Numbered from the stretch's first letter, positions 9,421-18,159 are shown. The stretch is DNA of 64,000 nucleotides from an uncultured Alphaproteobacteria bacterium (GCA_902599045.1 CACKEA010000002.1:1-64000), one strand, 5' to 3'. Numbers and translations: made by a program. Notes: generated from the sequence alone by a model not told the origin.

Positions 9421-10134
9421 TTAATTTATTGATACTAGGCTAATATTTCTTCCATAATCTTTTAATCTTTGATGAATACTCCTTCGATAACTAAAGTAAT
9501 TTTTGTTTTTATAAGTATCTATTTTGGAATCTACAATTTTGAAAACCCCTAAGCTGTTTAATTTAACTTTAGCAAGCTTAGGAAGGTCAAAAAAATACCT
9601 ATCATTTTTTCTAGTATAAAAATCTGTGTCATTTAAATTCATGCCATTAATAAATTCTATTGATACCTCATAAGAGTATTTTCTGATACAAGGGCCAATA
9701 AAGGCTCTTAAATTAGATCTTTTTGAGCCAATTTTAAGCATTTTATCTACAGTATTTTCAATAATTCCTCTCTTTAAACCTTTCCATCCTGCATGGCAAA
9801 TCCCTATAACTTCATTTTGGTAATCAATAAATATTATTGGTAAACAATCTGCTGTTGTAATTCCAAGTACAAAATTATCACCCTGTGCTACGATACCGTC
9901 ACAATTATATTCAAATTTATTTTTCCTCACTATAAGACATTTATTTGAGTGTAATTGGTTGGGAATAATTAAAGTCTTTTCTTTTTTAGATATGCTCAAT
10001 TTTGCAATTTCAATATTTTTTTTAACATTTTGTAAATTATCTTGAGATTTTAATCCACAATTAAGAGAACTATAAATACCTTTTGATTTACCATTTTTAT
10101 TATTAAAAAATTTGAATTTTACAAATTTACTCAT
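9421..10134 (-). CDS. pgeF: Peptidoglycan editing factor PgeF (YfiH / DUF152 multicopper-like)
   Basis: 237-residue YfiH-family protein. The zinc or metal-site motifs are visible in order: NQLHSN, TTADCLPI and ICHAGWKGL. YfiH/PgeF enzymes hydrolyse L-serine wrongly placed in UDP-MurNAc, and some homologues have purine-nucleoside phosphorylase or laccase-like activity, so the exact substrate is inferred. The start overlaps the end of the upstream methyltransferase by 8 bp. The lgt-methyltransferase-pgeF order is conserved in alphaproteobacteria, which supports the assignment. Confidence 0.88.
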   Translation of the reverse strand: MSKFVKFKFFNNKNGKSKGIYSSLNCGLKSQDNLQNVKKNIEIAKLSISKKEKTLIIPNQLHSNKCLIVRKNKFEYNCDGIVAQGDNFVLGITTADCLPIIFIDYQNEVIGICHAGWKGLKRGIIENTVDKMLKIGSKRSNLRAFIGPCIRKYSYEVSIEFINGMNLNDTDFYTRKNDRYFFDLPKLAKVKLNSLGVFKIVDSKIDTYKNKNYFSYRRSIHQRLKDYGRNISLVSIN

Positions 10135-11143
10135 TTTTTTTAAAAGAAAGGTTTAAAAATGATGTACCCATACCTCCAAACTTTTTCCCACTAATTAAGT
10201 CAATCATTTCTTTAATGTTCTTATCAGACGATTTTAAATATTCACTTGGAAGATTATTAAGAATTAGATCTTTTTGATAGATTATTGATGGATTATTTTT
10301 TAGAAAAAAGCTATTCATTAATTCAAAATTAACACCAAACGAATAGTCTACATTTTCAAATTTATCAAATAAGTTTAATTTTTTATGATTAGATAATAGT
10401 CTAAGAGTGCTTTTAAAAGGTAATTTTGTATAACCATAATCAGTTGTAGTAAAAAAATATTTTTTAAACTCTAATTTTTGAATATCACTTAGTATGTTTA
10501 ATATTAAATTTGAGTGCTCTAAAATGTCATTATCTTTAAAGTTGTAACTTGAATAGATATTTAATAATTCCCTAGAGATTATTGTACTATCCTTAATTAG
10601 TAAATACTCGTCATTATTTTTTGATATTTTTATCTCGTTGAAATTACCATTGTCGTAAATAAATTGTTTTGATCCAATAGCATCAAAAAATTCATTTGAA
10701 TAAATAAATACTACATCTCCATTATCAATTTTATAATCGTATATATTTTTTATGAAATTTACTTTGACTTCTGATTTCTCTGAAATTTTTTCCCTAAAGT
10801 ACTCACTTTTCTCTAATAAAGTAAGATCATTTACAATGACATTCTTTGACTTAAGGTAATCATATATATCCATAGATAGTAGCCCATTTCCAGGCCCTAA
10901 CTCAAGTAAATTTACATTTTTTACTTTTGGAAACTCTTTTAAAAACTGATTAGTAATGGCAATACTAAAAAGAGAGGATATCTCTGGAGATGTAATAAAT
11001 TGTCCACTTTTACCAATTTTTTCAATATTGGGTTTATTATAAAAACCTAATGTTTTATCAAAATTAGAGAGCTCAACAAAATCTTGTATATTAATTGAAC
11101 CAACCGACTTAATAATAGTATCTATCTTTGTTTGTATTGACAT
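10127..11143 (-). CDS. SAM-dependent methyltransferase, NDUFAF7/MidA family (DUF185)
   Basis: 338-residue Rossmann-type methyltransferase. Motif I is LLELGPGNGLLSMDI. The early GFYNKPNIEKIGKSGQFITSPEIS segment and the later NEFFDAIGSKQ are hallmarks of the COG1565/NDUFAF7 family. The mitochondrial member methylates an arginine of a complex I subunit; the same role here is inference. It overlaps the end of lgt by 22 bp and pgeF by 8 bp, so the three genes are probably translated from one message. Confidence 0.87.
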   Translation of the reverse strand: MSIQTKIDTIIKSVGSINIQDFVELSNFDKTLGFYNKPNIEKIGKSGQFITSPEISSLFSIAITNQFLKEFPKVKNVNLLELGPGNGLLSMDIYDYLKSKNVIVNDLTLLEKSEYFREKISEKSEVKVNFIKNIYDYKIDNGDVVFIYSNEFFDAIGSKQFIYDNGNFNEIKISKNNDEYLLIKDSTIISRELLNIYSSYNFKDNDILEHSNLILNILSDIQKLEFKKYFFTTTDYGYTKLPFKSTLRLLSNHKKLNLFDKFENVDYSFGVNFELMNSFFLKNNPSIIYQKDLILNNLPSEYLKSSDKNIKEMIDLISGKKFGGMGTSFLNLSFKKNE

Positions 11144-11898
11144 AAATATAGAAATATAAAACCAAGAATAACAATTGGAACTGATAATATTTGCCCTTGA
11201 GATATAAAATCAAATTTTAAGCCTAATTGAAAGTCTGGCTCCCTAAAATTTTCAATAATTATTCTAGATAATCCATAATTAATTAAAAATATAGAAGTTA
11301 TTAAACCATTTTTAATGTTAAATTTATAAAAAATTATTAAAAGTAGAATAGCAGGTATTAATCCTTCAAAAATTGCCTCATAAATCTGGGAAATGTGCCT
11401 ATAGATATCTTCATTTGGATAACTAATACTTAAAAAAAATTCTGTTGGTCTACCTATTAGTTCTTGGTTTAGAAAATTAGATATTCTTCCTAAAAATAAT
11501 CCCACTGGTGCTGTAATACTTAGAAGATCAGATAATAGAAAAATAGAAATATTATTTCTTTTTGAATATACAATAGTTGTTAAGATAATACCAATTAAAG
11601 CTCCATGAAAAGACATACCTCCTTGCCAAACTTTAAGTATTTCAAATGGGTTTTGTAAATAGAAATTTATATCGTAAAAAATTATATATCCTAATCTCCC
11701 ACCAACAATTACTGATAAAAATAAATAAAAAAATAAATCTTCGAGTTTTTTCTTATCCAAATTAAATCGATCTAAATTACTTAATGCAAAAAAATAAAAG
11801 TAAATAAATCCAATTATATAAGATATGCTGTACCATCTAATGGTTAAACCAAATAGTTCAAACGCAACAGGTGATAAAAAATTTGGATACTCAAACAC
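11122..11898 (-). CDS. lgt: Prolipoprotein diacylglyceryl transferase
   Basis: 258-residue integral membrane protein with about seven hydrophobic helices. The Lgt signature is seen as GRISNFLNQELIGRPT, and the N-terminal SPVAFELFGLTIRWYSISYIIGF is typical. It transfers diacylglycerol from phosphatidylglycerol to the cysteine of lipoprotein precursors in the inner membrane. At least one candidate lipoprotein is encoded in this window (26268-26852). It is first in the minus-strand operon lgt-methyltransferase-pgeF. Confidence 0.94.
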   Translation of the reverse strand: MFEYPNFLSPVAFELFGLTIRWYSISYIIGFIYFYFFALSNLDRFNLDKKKLEDLFFYLFLSVIVGGRLGYIIFYDINFYLQNPFEILKVWQGGMSFHGALIGIILTTIVYSKRNNISIFLLSDLLSITAPVGLFLGRISNFLNQELIGRPTEFFLSISYPNEDIYRHISQIYEAIFEGLIPAILLLIIFYKFNIKNGLITSIFLINYGLSRIIIENFREPDFQLGLKFDFISQGQILSVPIVILGFIFLYLCQYKQR

Positions 11899-11899
11899 T

Positions 11900-12058
11900 T
11901 TTAAAACTAATAATACAACTTATGTCTCACACAAAGATAAACTTTACCTAAAGTTATCAAAATTTCTTTATAATTCAGTTGAAGTGGCTCAGATCTTCAA
12001 TGATATAAAATCAGATTTTTTAAAATTAGAGAAATATTTAATCAACAGAAAAGATTAA
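11900..12058 (+). pseudogene. Possible UbiK-like (BMFP) frame without a usable start codon
   Basis: An open frame from about 11900 to 12058 encodes a short polar, helical peptide (KDKLYLKLSKFLYNSVEVAQ..., ending in LINRKD). In alphaproteobacteria a UbiK/BMFP-domain gene commonly sits divergent to lgt and before ybjN and proC, exactly this position. No ATG, GTG or TTG lies near the expected start in frame. The ATG at 11922 is in another frame and stops after 9 codons, and the nearest in-frame ATGs (11825, 11840) lie inside lgt on the opposite strand. It could be a frameshifted remnant, use an odd start, or be noise. The match to UbiK is mostly positional. Confidence 0.3.
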
Positions 12059-12131
12059 ATTTCAACAATTACATGCCTTATAATACTATATATAGTGTTT
12101 ACTAAGAGAGTTAATGTGATACATATTGTGT

Positions 12132-12587
12132 ATGAGTGATAAAAACATTGATTCTAGCCCTATTTCTCTTCTAGAAGATATATTTAATGTGAAACAGTCA
12201 TCTAAAAGTTACAAAAATAATGATATTTCACTTTTAACTGAAATACATGAACAAAAAGTTATCATGGATTTTCAATGGATCGATGACTTAAAAGTCCTTA
12301 TATCATCATTCAGTATTGACAACTATGAGTATAGCTTTCTTACTAATCGTATGAACAAAATTAACAATAATCTCGTAATTGGAACATTGAAACAAAACAA
12401 TAATAATAAAATTATTTATAAACATAGTCTCCCAATTTCAGGGAAAGTAACAGCAGAAGATATAAGAAGTTATTTAGAAAATATTTTATCTGAATTTAAC
12501 CATTTAGTCTCTGTCCTACTAAAAGGAGATAAAGTTGTTGAGACTACACAAACTTTAATTAATCAAAAAATTGTTGGTCACGCTTAA
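12132..12587 (+). CDS. YbjN domain-containing protein
   Basis: Protein of about 151 residues resembling alphaproteobacterial YbjN-domain proteins: a central beta-rich segment (VIGTLKQNNNNKIIYKHSLPISG) followed by a helical half ending in TLINQKIVGHA. The ATG at 12132 is preferred over the TTG two codons earlier. YbjN is linked to motility and stress responses in enterics; here it may act as a small chaperone-like protein, but no function can be read from the sequence. proC begins inside its last codons (17-bp overlap), and the ybjN-proC-csaA neighbourhood is conserved. Confidence 0.75.
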   Translation: MSDKNIDSSPISLLEDIFNVKQSSKSYKNNDISLLTEIHEQKVIMDFQWIDDLKVLISSFSIDNYEYSFLTNRMNKINNNLVIGTLKQNNNNKIIYKHSLPISGKVTAEDIRSYLENILSEFNHLVSVLLKGDKVVETTQTLINQKIVGHA

Positions 12588-13371
12588 GCCAAAAGCTCTT
12601 TTTATTGGTTATGGTCACTTAGCTAAATCATTAATTTCCAAAAAACTTTTAAGTCTATTAAATATCTATGCTTTAAACTCAAAGAGTGAGCTAAAAAATA
12701 TCAATTTAAAAAAAAAAATATTTAAAAATAATCACACTTATAATTATGTTTTTCTTCTTACTAGACCTAAGACTTTTTTAAGTACTGGAATTCAATTTCA
12801 AAAATACCTCTCAAAAGATACAATAGTTATCTCTTGTATGGCCGGTATAAAATTCAGCACTATAGAGCAAATTTTAAAAACTAAAAAAATTATAAGAATT
12901 ATGCCAAATGTTATGGCATCGAATAACAAATCTCAAACACATCTTTACGTAAAAAATAAAAAATTAATGAGTAATAATCTAATAAAATTATTGTCCTCTT
13001 TTGGAAAAATAATAAATGTTAGAAATGAAGACCAAATTAATCTTGCTACATCAGTTTATGGAAGTGGGCCAGCATTTATTGCTTATATTGTAAGTAGTTT
13101 TGTTAAAGCATCAAAAAAACTTGCTAAGCCATTTAACATAAATGAATTAGAAGTGTTAGAATTATTCAAAAATGTATTAGAAATTAACACCACATCAAAA
13201 ATGTTAGATAGTTTTATTAGTTCTATTTCTAGCAAGAAAGGCACTACTCAGGCAGGTGTTAATTATATAAAGTCACAAAAAATAGAAAAAATAATATACA
13301 CAACACTGCATAAGGCTTATAAACGAGCTAAGGAAATTGATAGTGAACAAAAAAGCCCAAAAACTAAATAA
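12571..13371 (+). CDS. proC: Pyrroline-5-carboxylate reductase
   Basis: 266-residue ProC. The N-terminal dinucleotide fold has FIGYGHLAKSL, followed by SCMAGI, RIMPNVMA, and the dimer signature YGSGPAFIAYIVSSFVKASKKLA. The C-terminal GTTQAGVNYI belongs to the catalytic helical domain. It reduces 1-pyrroline-5-carboxylate to proline with NAD(P)H. The start is a TTG (12571 or 12574) inside the end of the YbjN gene, suggesting translational coupling. The loop usually reads GxGNM/A; GYGHLA is a mild variant. Confidence 0.92.
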   Translation: MLVTLKPKALFIGYGHLAKSLISKKLLSLLNIYALNSKSELKNINLKKKIFKNNHTYNYVFLLTRPKTFLSTGIQFQKYLSKDTIVISCMAGIKFSTIEQILKTKKIIRIMPNVMASNNKSQTHLYVKNKKLMSNNLIKLLSSFGKIINVRNEDQINLATSVYGSGPAFIAYIVSSFVKASKKLAKPFNINELEVLELFKNVLEINTTSKMLDSFISSISSKKGTTQAGVNYIKSQKIEKIIYTTLHKAYKRAKEIDSEQKSPKTK

Positions 13372-13840
13372 GACAAACCTTAAAAAGCTTAACTATTTTG
13401 CGCATTTAAAGAGTTTTCATACAAAAATCAAATCAGTAAATTCTGACTTTGACGACTTCAATATTTTCATAAAAGATTTTGAATATTTTATTTCAACAGA
13501 ATTAAAAACCCCAGCTCATGACCTTTCATTAGAAGATAAGATATTTGAAGGTATTATTAACAGATTAGATTTTCTAAATAATTACAAAAATATAACTCTA
13601 CGAATTTATTTAGAATCTCAAAAAAAGCCAAAATATTTCTTAAATTTATCTAAAAATATAAATTCTTATTTTAATTTATTTTTAAATACTTACGTGGAAA
13701 AAACTATTATTAACATAATTTATGTTTATGCTTTTAATGTCTGGATTGAAGATAATAAAAGTCTGGATAAAACTATGGCTTCCATTGGACATGCATTCGA
13801 GAATATAAATAGAGTAAAGTCATTTATAAGTAAAAGATGA
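13337..13840 (+). CDS. TetR/COQ9-like protein lacking a recognisable DNA-binding domain
   Basis: 167-residue basic, helical protein. The segment LEDKIFEGIINRLDFLNNYKN resembles the start of the ligand domain of a group of alphaproteobacterial TetR-like proteins (DRLFDVLMRRFDAL...). The end, AFNVWIEDNKSLDKTMASIGHAFENINR, also resembles the TetR/COQ9 C terminus. The first 45 residues show no helix-turn-helix match, so the DNA-binding part looks missing or badly eroded. It overlaps proC by 35 bp and csaA by 4 bp (ATGA), so it is embedded in the operon. Function unknown. Confidence 0.55.
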   Translation: MIVNKKAQKLNKTNLKKLNYFAHLKSFHTKIKSVNSDFDDFNIFIKDFEYFISTELKTPAHDLSLEDKIFEGIINRLDFLNNYKNITLRIYLESQKKPKYFLNLSKNINSYFNLFLNTYVEKTIINIIYVYAFNVWIEDNKSLDKTMASIGHAFENINRVKSFISKR

Positions 13841-14169
13841 TAAGCTACTCTGACTTTGAAAAAGTTGATATTAGAGTTGGTACAGTAATAGAAGCAAAAA
13901 TAAATGAAAAATCTAATAAACCTAGTATTTATTTGGTAATAGATTTTGGAAATGATATTGGACTAAAAAAAACTTCTGCTCAACTCACTAAGAACTATCT
14001 ACCAGAAGAGCTCATTGGGAAGCAAGTAGCTGCAGTAACAAATTTTCCACCTAAACAAATTGGTAAAATGATTTCTGAAGTATTAGTATTAGGATTTCCT
14101 GATGATAATAATGATCCTATATTAGTTATGCCAACAACTACTATATCTAATGGGGGAAAGCTCTTTTAG
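13837..14169 (+). CDS. csaA: tRNA-binding domain protein, CsaA-like
   Basis: 110-residue single OB-fold tRNA-binding domain. The family pattern is clear: FEKVDIRVGTVIEA near the N terminus, then TSAQLTKNYLPEELIGKQVAAVTNFPPKQIG and a C-terminal LVLGFPDD. CsaA proteins bind tRNA and have export-chaperone activity in Bacillus; in alphaproteobacteria the role is unclear. The ATG overlaps the preceding stop (ATGA at 13837-13840). It converges with the envZ-type kinase, with a gap of only 2 bp. Confidence 0.88.
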   Translation: MISYSDFEKVDIRVGTVIEAKINEKSNKPSIYLVIDFGNDIGLKKTSAQLTKNYLPEELIGKQVAAVTNFPPKQIGKMISEVLVLGFPDDNNDPILVMPTTTISNGGKLF

Positions 14170-14171
14170 AC

Positions 14172-15413
14172 TCAAATTTGTAATATCACAGTTACTTTTA
14201 ATCCACCATGTGATGATTTTTGGAAATTTAATTCTCCATTATTTAATTTTATTAATTTTTGAACGATTGATAATCCTAATCCTGTACCCTGATTTAATTG
14301 ATCAGATCCTTTAACAAAAGGTCTTATCAATTCTTCTTGTGATAAAGTTGTGCCTGGGCCATTGTCTTCAATGTCTATTTCCCACTTATTATTGATTAAA
14401 TTAGAACTTATAAATATTTTTTCGGCAAATTTATTAGCGTTGTCTAAGATATTCATAATGGCTCTTGTGATTTGATTTTTTCTGATAAATATTTTGCTTT
14501 CATTGTTTACTAAAACCTCAAGTTTTTGATAATTTTGAGCAATATTGGATATAAAATTGTGAGTATTTATCTCATCTAAATTTTCATTTTTTTCATTTTT
14601 AATAAAATCTAGATAGTGATTTAGCATGATATTCATATCTGAAATATTTTGAGATATTGAATTTCTCAATGTTTCGTTATTAATCTCATCAATCATTAAA
14701 TTTATTCTCGTTAATGGTGTTTTTAAATCATGGCTAATGCCAGCTAACATATTTCGTTGATTGTCTAGTGTAGAATTAATGTTATTGTGCATGTTATTAA
14801 AATCTTTTATCAATCCTCTAACTTCTGAAGATCCTGTAGGTTTTAAATTTGGAGTCTCAATACCTCTTCCAAAACTTCTTGTAATTATGCCAAGTCTTTT
14901 TAGTGGTTGAATTTGTTTTTTTATAAATAAATATGAAATTAATGATAAAATTATACTTACAGCAATCGTCCATAAAAAAAATCCAGCAACAGTTTTTGTT
15001 TCAACTCTTTTCTTTGGAACTAAATAAAAATATTCTAATTTTTTTTTGTCAAAAAATATGAAGTGATTTTGATTTTGTAGAACTTCAAAATCTCCTGATA
15101 TTTGGTCGAGTGAGTTTTTTATTCGCTTTCTAAATATCCAATTTGTAACTTCTTTTGCTTCACTGATATCTAAGTTATCAGTTCTTATGATTTGTAAAGT
15201 ATTTGCATAATTATTTATTGAGGACGAGTCCTTTTGCATTTCTAAAATCTTTATTTCATTTGAAATAGATTGAGCACTTCTTTTTAAGACTAAATCCCAG
15301 TGTAATTCAAAAAATATCACTATTCCTATTATTTGAACTAATACTATTGGTATTGTAATAAGATAAACAGATCTTACTAAAAGGCTCTCTGAAAAATTAC
15401 TCCATTTAAACAT
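14172..15413 (-). CDS. EnvZ-like sensor histidine kinase
   Basis: 413-residue membrane kinase. There is a transmembrane helix at about 14-36, a periplasmic domain to about 140, a second helix at 143-164, a HAMP-type linker, then the H box GISHDLKTPLTR with the phospho-accepting H228. The ATP-binding domain has the N box DNANKFAE, G1 DNGPGTT and G2 GTGLGLSIV. The start overlaps the stop of the response-regulator gene by 1 bp, so the pair is translationally linked. The input signal cannot be read; EnvZ-like proteins often respond to osmotic or envelope state. Confidence 0.92.
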   Translation of the reverse strand: MFKWSNFSESLLVRSVYLITIPIVLVQIIGIVIFFELHWDLVLKRSAQSISNEIKILEMQKDSSSINNYANTLQIIRTDNLDISEAKEVTNWIFRKRIKNSLDQISGDFEVLQNQNHFIFFDKKKLEYFYLVPKKRVETKTVAGFFLWTIAVSIILSLISYLFIKKQIQPLKRLGIITRSFGRGIETPNLKPTGSSEVRGLIKDFNNMHNNINSTLDNQRNMLAGISHDLKTPLTRINLMIDEINNETLRNSISQNISDMNIMLNHYLDFIKNEKNENLDEINTHNFISNIAQNYQKLEVLVNNESKIFIRKNQITRAIMNILDNANKFAEKIFISSNLINNKWEIDIEDNGPGTTLSQEELIRPFVKGSDQLNQGTGLGLSIVQKLIKLNNGELNFQKSSHGGLKVTVILQI

Positions 15414-16081
15414 TAAATGAAAATTTTGTATCCTTTTCCATGAACCGATCTGATTATGTCTTTTAAATTACATTCTTTTTTTAGTTTTAATCTCAATCTG
15501 GAAATTTGCATATCACCACTTCTTGATAAATAATCTAATCCTAACTCTGTGTTTAACAGGTCTCTGGTTAAATATTGGTGTGAATTATTTATTAGTAATT
15601 TCAGAATTTTTACTTCATTGCTCGAAAGATTAATATTTTGTTTTTTAAATAGTAATTGTTCTTTTTTTAAATCAAATTCCGTTTCACTACTAAAATTTAT
15701 TGTATCTAGGGATTGTTTTTTCGAGATATTTTTTTTTATCTTGAGCAATAACTCTCTTGAGTCGAATGGTTTGCCAATATAATCGTCAGCACCCAATTCT
15801 AAACCAGTTACTCTATCGTCTACATTGCTTAATGCAGAAAGAAAGATTACAGGTGTATTAACTCTATTTTTAATTGTATTTTCATAAAAATCCAGACCTG
15901 TGCTGTCAGGGAGCATTACATCTAAAACAATCAAATCAAACAAGAATAGTTTTACTAATTTTTTTGCTTCTTCAATGTTTACTGCTTTAGATACAATATA
16001 ATCATTATTTATTAATAATTTTTCAATAAGCTCTTGGAGAGTTTCATCATCTTCAACTAAAAGTATATGCTTATCATTCAT
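15413..16081 (-). CDS. OmpR-family response regulator
   Basis: 222-residue two-domain regulator. The receiver domain has the acidic pocket LVEDDE (E10, D11, D12), the phosphorylation site VLDVMLPDS (D54) and the switch lysine in ADDYIGKPFD. The C-terminal winged helix includes LSSNEVKILKLLINN and ISRLRLKLKKE...IRSVHGKGYKI. It is encoded between the MarR-type regulator and its probable partner kinase, touching both by 1 bp. Targets cannot be inferred; the adjacent ilvE is on the opposite strand. Confidence 0.93.
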   Translation of the reverse strand: MNDKHILLVEDDETLQELIEKLLINNDYIVSKAVNIEEAKKLVKLFLFDLIVLDVMLPDSTGLDFYENTIKNRVNTPVIFLSALSNVDDRVTGLELGADDYIGKPFDSRELLLKIKKNISKKQSLDTINFSSETEFDLKKEQLLFKKQNINLSSNEVKILKLLINNSHQYLTRDLLNTELGLDYLSRSGDMQISRLRLKLKKECNLKDIIRSVHGKGYKIFI

Positions 16082-16497
16082 TACAATGACTCTATAATAT
16101 TAATAAAACCAGACATATTTTTTGGATCTATCTTTTTAAATATTTTTATAATTTTTTCATTTATTCTATTTGTTGTTTTTTCAATTAACTCTTCCCCGTT
16201 TTTGGTTATTGAAATTGTCTTATTATCTAAATTTAATATATTTTTTATCTGTAAATCTTTTAGTATTAAATTTAAATTTTGTTTCTTTAAAAATACTTTA
16301 TTGGCAATATCAATCTTCTTTTTAAATCCTTTTTTAATCTCTAAAATCACTATTAGCTCGTTAAATGTTAAATTATTTAATTCACAACAAATTTGGATCT
16401 CTCTTTGAAGAGATTTATAAGATCTATGTAAACCTAAAATTATCTCTAGAGTATTTTCTTTTTTAAAATATAAAGTATCGGCAAAACTTAAATTCAT
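16081..16497 (-). CDS. MarR-family transcriptional regulator
   Basis: 138-residue basic helical protein matching MarR-type winged-helix regulators in length and layout: an N-terminal helix, the recognition region FNELIVILEIKKGFKKKIDIANKVFLKKQNLNLILKDL, and a wing, LDNKTISITKNGEELIE. It heads the minus-strand operon with the response regulator and kinase and is divergent from ilvE across 59 bp. The marR-ompR-envZ block next to ilvE recurs in alphaproteobacteria. Sequence similarity is modest, so the family call rests on the pattern and neighbourhood. Confidence 0.72.
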   Translation of the reverse strand: MNLSFADTLYFKKENTLEIILGLHRSYKSLQREIQICCELNNLTFNELIVILEIKKGFKKKIDIANKVFLKKQNLNLILKDLQIKNILNLDNKTISITKNGEELIEKTTNRINEKIIKIFKKIDPKNMSGFINIIESL

Positions 16498-16505
16498 AAG
16501 ATATA

Positions 16506-16519
16506 AATATAATTATATT
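16506..16519. promoter_or_regulatory. 14-bp perfect palindrome in the marR/ilvE divergent spacer
   Basis: AATATAATTATATT is a perfect inverted repeat 9 bp upstream of the MarR-type start codon, within the 59-bp region shared with ilvE. MarR proteins often bind short palindromes in their own divergent promoters. The sequence is only A and T, so chance occurrence is quite possible. Confidence 0.25.
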
Positions 16520-16556
16520 GTGAATTTTAATAAATAATATTACATTATTTCGAATT

Positions 16557-17447
16557 ATGGAAATTATCCCCTTTGATAAGAGAATTGGTTTTATTTGGTA
16601 TAACGGTGAATTTGTTGAATGGCAAAATGCCACTACTCACGTGCTTAATCATGGTTTGCATTATGGCAGTTGTGTTTTTGAAGGTTTAAGAGTTTATGGG
16701 GAAAAAATTTATAAATTAGAAAAACATACCGATAGGTTGTTTTTTTCTGCACAAAGAATGGGCATCGATGTGCCTTATTCTAAAGATGAGATAAATAGAG
16801 CTCACGAGGAAACCATAAAAAAAATGAATATAAAGTACGGTTACGTTCGTCCTGTAATTTGGAGAGGAAGTGAAATGATGGCTATTTCTGCTCAAAAAAA
16901 TAAGATTAATGTAGCTGTTGCTACTTGGGAATGGCCTAGTTATTTTACTAAAGAAGATCGATTAAAAGGAATATCTCTTCAAACAGCTGTTTGGAAAAGA
17001 CCTCCTCCAGATTGTATACCAACAGACACTAAAGCAGCTGGTCTGTATATGATTTGCACTTTAAGTAAACATGAGGCTGAAAAGAATGGTTATACCGATG
17101 CTTTGATGCTGGATTATAAAGGAAGAGTAAGTGAATCCACTGGTTCAAATATCTTTTTAGTGATAAATGGAGAAATTCATACCCCTGTACCTGATTGTTT
17201 CTTAAATGGTATTACGAGACAAGCTGTAATAGAAATTGCAAAAAATGAAGGTATTAACGTAATCGAAAGAGATATATATCCAGATGAAATTTCAAAAGCT
17301 GAGGAAATTTTTCTTACAGGATCTGCTGTCGAGGTAACCCCAGTTGGTAAAATTGATAATCAAAATTTTAAAGTTGGAAATATTACAACTAAGATTTCAA
17401 GCCTATATATGAAAGAAGTAGACCCTAATTACGAAGACAACGATTAA
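16557..17447 (+). CDS. ilvE: Branched-chain amino acid aminotransferase
   Basis: 296-residue class IV aminotransferase. Motifs: GLHYGSCVFEGLRVY near the N terminus, RPVIWRG, the PLP lysine in TDTKAAGLYM, and the class IV signature EKNGYTDALMLDYKGRVSESTGSNIFLV. It catalyses the last step of valine, leucine and isoleucine synthesis or the first of their breakdown. It starts 59 bp from the divergent MarR-type gene. Its stop overlaps the moaE stop as TTAA at 17444-17447. Confidence 0.95.
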   Translation: MEIIPFDKRIGFIWYNGEFVEWQNATTHVLNHGLHYGSCVFEGLRVYGEKIYKLEKHTDRLFFSAQRMGIDVPYSKDEINRAHEETIKKMNIKYGYVRPVIWRGSEMMAISAQKNKINVAVATWEWPSYFTKEDRLKGISLQTAVWKRPPPDCIPTDTKAAGLYMICTLSKHEAEKNGYTDALMLDYKGRVSESTGSNIFLVINGEIHTPVPDCFLNGITRQAVIEIAKNEGINVIERDIYPDEISKAEEIFLTGSAVEVTPVGKIDNQNFKVGNITTKISSLYMKEVDPNYEDND

Positions 17448-17905
17448 TTAATAATTTCTCTCCATTTTAACATTTTTTTATTATCTTTATTCTTTTGATA
17501 GACCATTTCTTTCTCTTCGTTGTCTAATAAATGAAATTTCCAAAAAGCTACATCTATCTTTAAGCTATCAATTACATATTCACACGCCTCTATAGAATTT
17601 GATCGGTGAGACGAGGAAGTAACTACTAAAACTATTTTCTCTCCCAATTTTAATCTTCCTATTCTATGAATTATTAAACATTCACTAAGATCCCATTTTT
17701 TTAAAGCTTGTAGTCTAATTTTTTCAAGCTGAGATATTGCCAATTCTTCGTAACATTCTAAATATATTCCTTTAATTTCAGTATTTGAAAAACTTAAATC
17801 AAACCTTACTGTTCCTAAAAAAAAACTATACGCACCGTTTTTATTAGAAGATATTTTTTTGAACTCATTTTCTAGATCAAAACTTTCTTTTATAATTCTT
17901 ATCAT
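17444..17905 (-). CDS. moaE: Molybdopterin synthase catalytic subunit MoaE
   Basis: 153-residue MoaE. Typical segments are SFFLGTVR, GIYLECYEELA, IIHRIGRLKLGEKIVLVVTSSSHR, and the C-terminal VIDSLKIDVAFWK with catalytic lysine context. With MoaD it inserts sulfur into precursor Z to make molybdopterin. The start ATG shares one base with the moaD stop (TAATG), so the two subunits are coupled. No molybdoenzyme is seen in this window. Confidence 0.93.
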   Translation of the reverse strand: MIRIIKESFDLENEFKKISSNKNGAYSFFLGTVRFDLSFSNTEIKGIYLECYEELAISQLEKIRLQALKKWDLSECLIIHRIGRLKLGEKIVLVVTSSSHRSNSIEACEYVIDSLKIDVAFWKFHLLDNEEKEMVYQKNKDNKKMLKWREIIN

Positions 17906-18159
17906 TATCCACCTGTGACGGGTGGCAGAAAAGCTAAAACGTCACCGTTATTTAATATTTGATCATTATCGTTTAACTCATTCAAGTTAAGAAAGTACTT
18001 CACACTGTCATCTTTAAATATTTCTTGAAAAATAGGGTCTTTTGAAATGAGGTTATTTTTTAATTCTTTAAAACTTATTGCTTTATCTAATTCAATTAGA
18101 TCATGGCTTTTTTTTAGCTTAATCCTTATCCAGGAAAAATATTTTATTGTAATATTCAA
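17905..18159 (-). CDS. moaD: Molybdopterin synthase sulfur carrier subunit MoaD
   Basis: 84-residue ubiquitin-fold sulfur carrier ending in the diagnostic PPVTGG, whose terminal glycine is thiocarboxylated. The start chosen is a TTG at 18159-18157 that overlaps the pgsA stop as TTGA. It gives a protein beginning MNITIKYFSWIRIKL, the normal MoaD N terminus; a longer reading to 18249 would run 90 bp into pgsA without family support. It is followed directly by moaE. Confidence 0.88.
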   Translation of the reverse strand: MNITIKYFSWIRIKLKKSHDLIELDKAISFKELKNNLISKDPIFQEIFKDDSVKYFLNLNELNDNDQILNNGDVLAFLPPVTGG

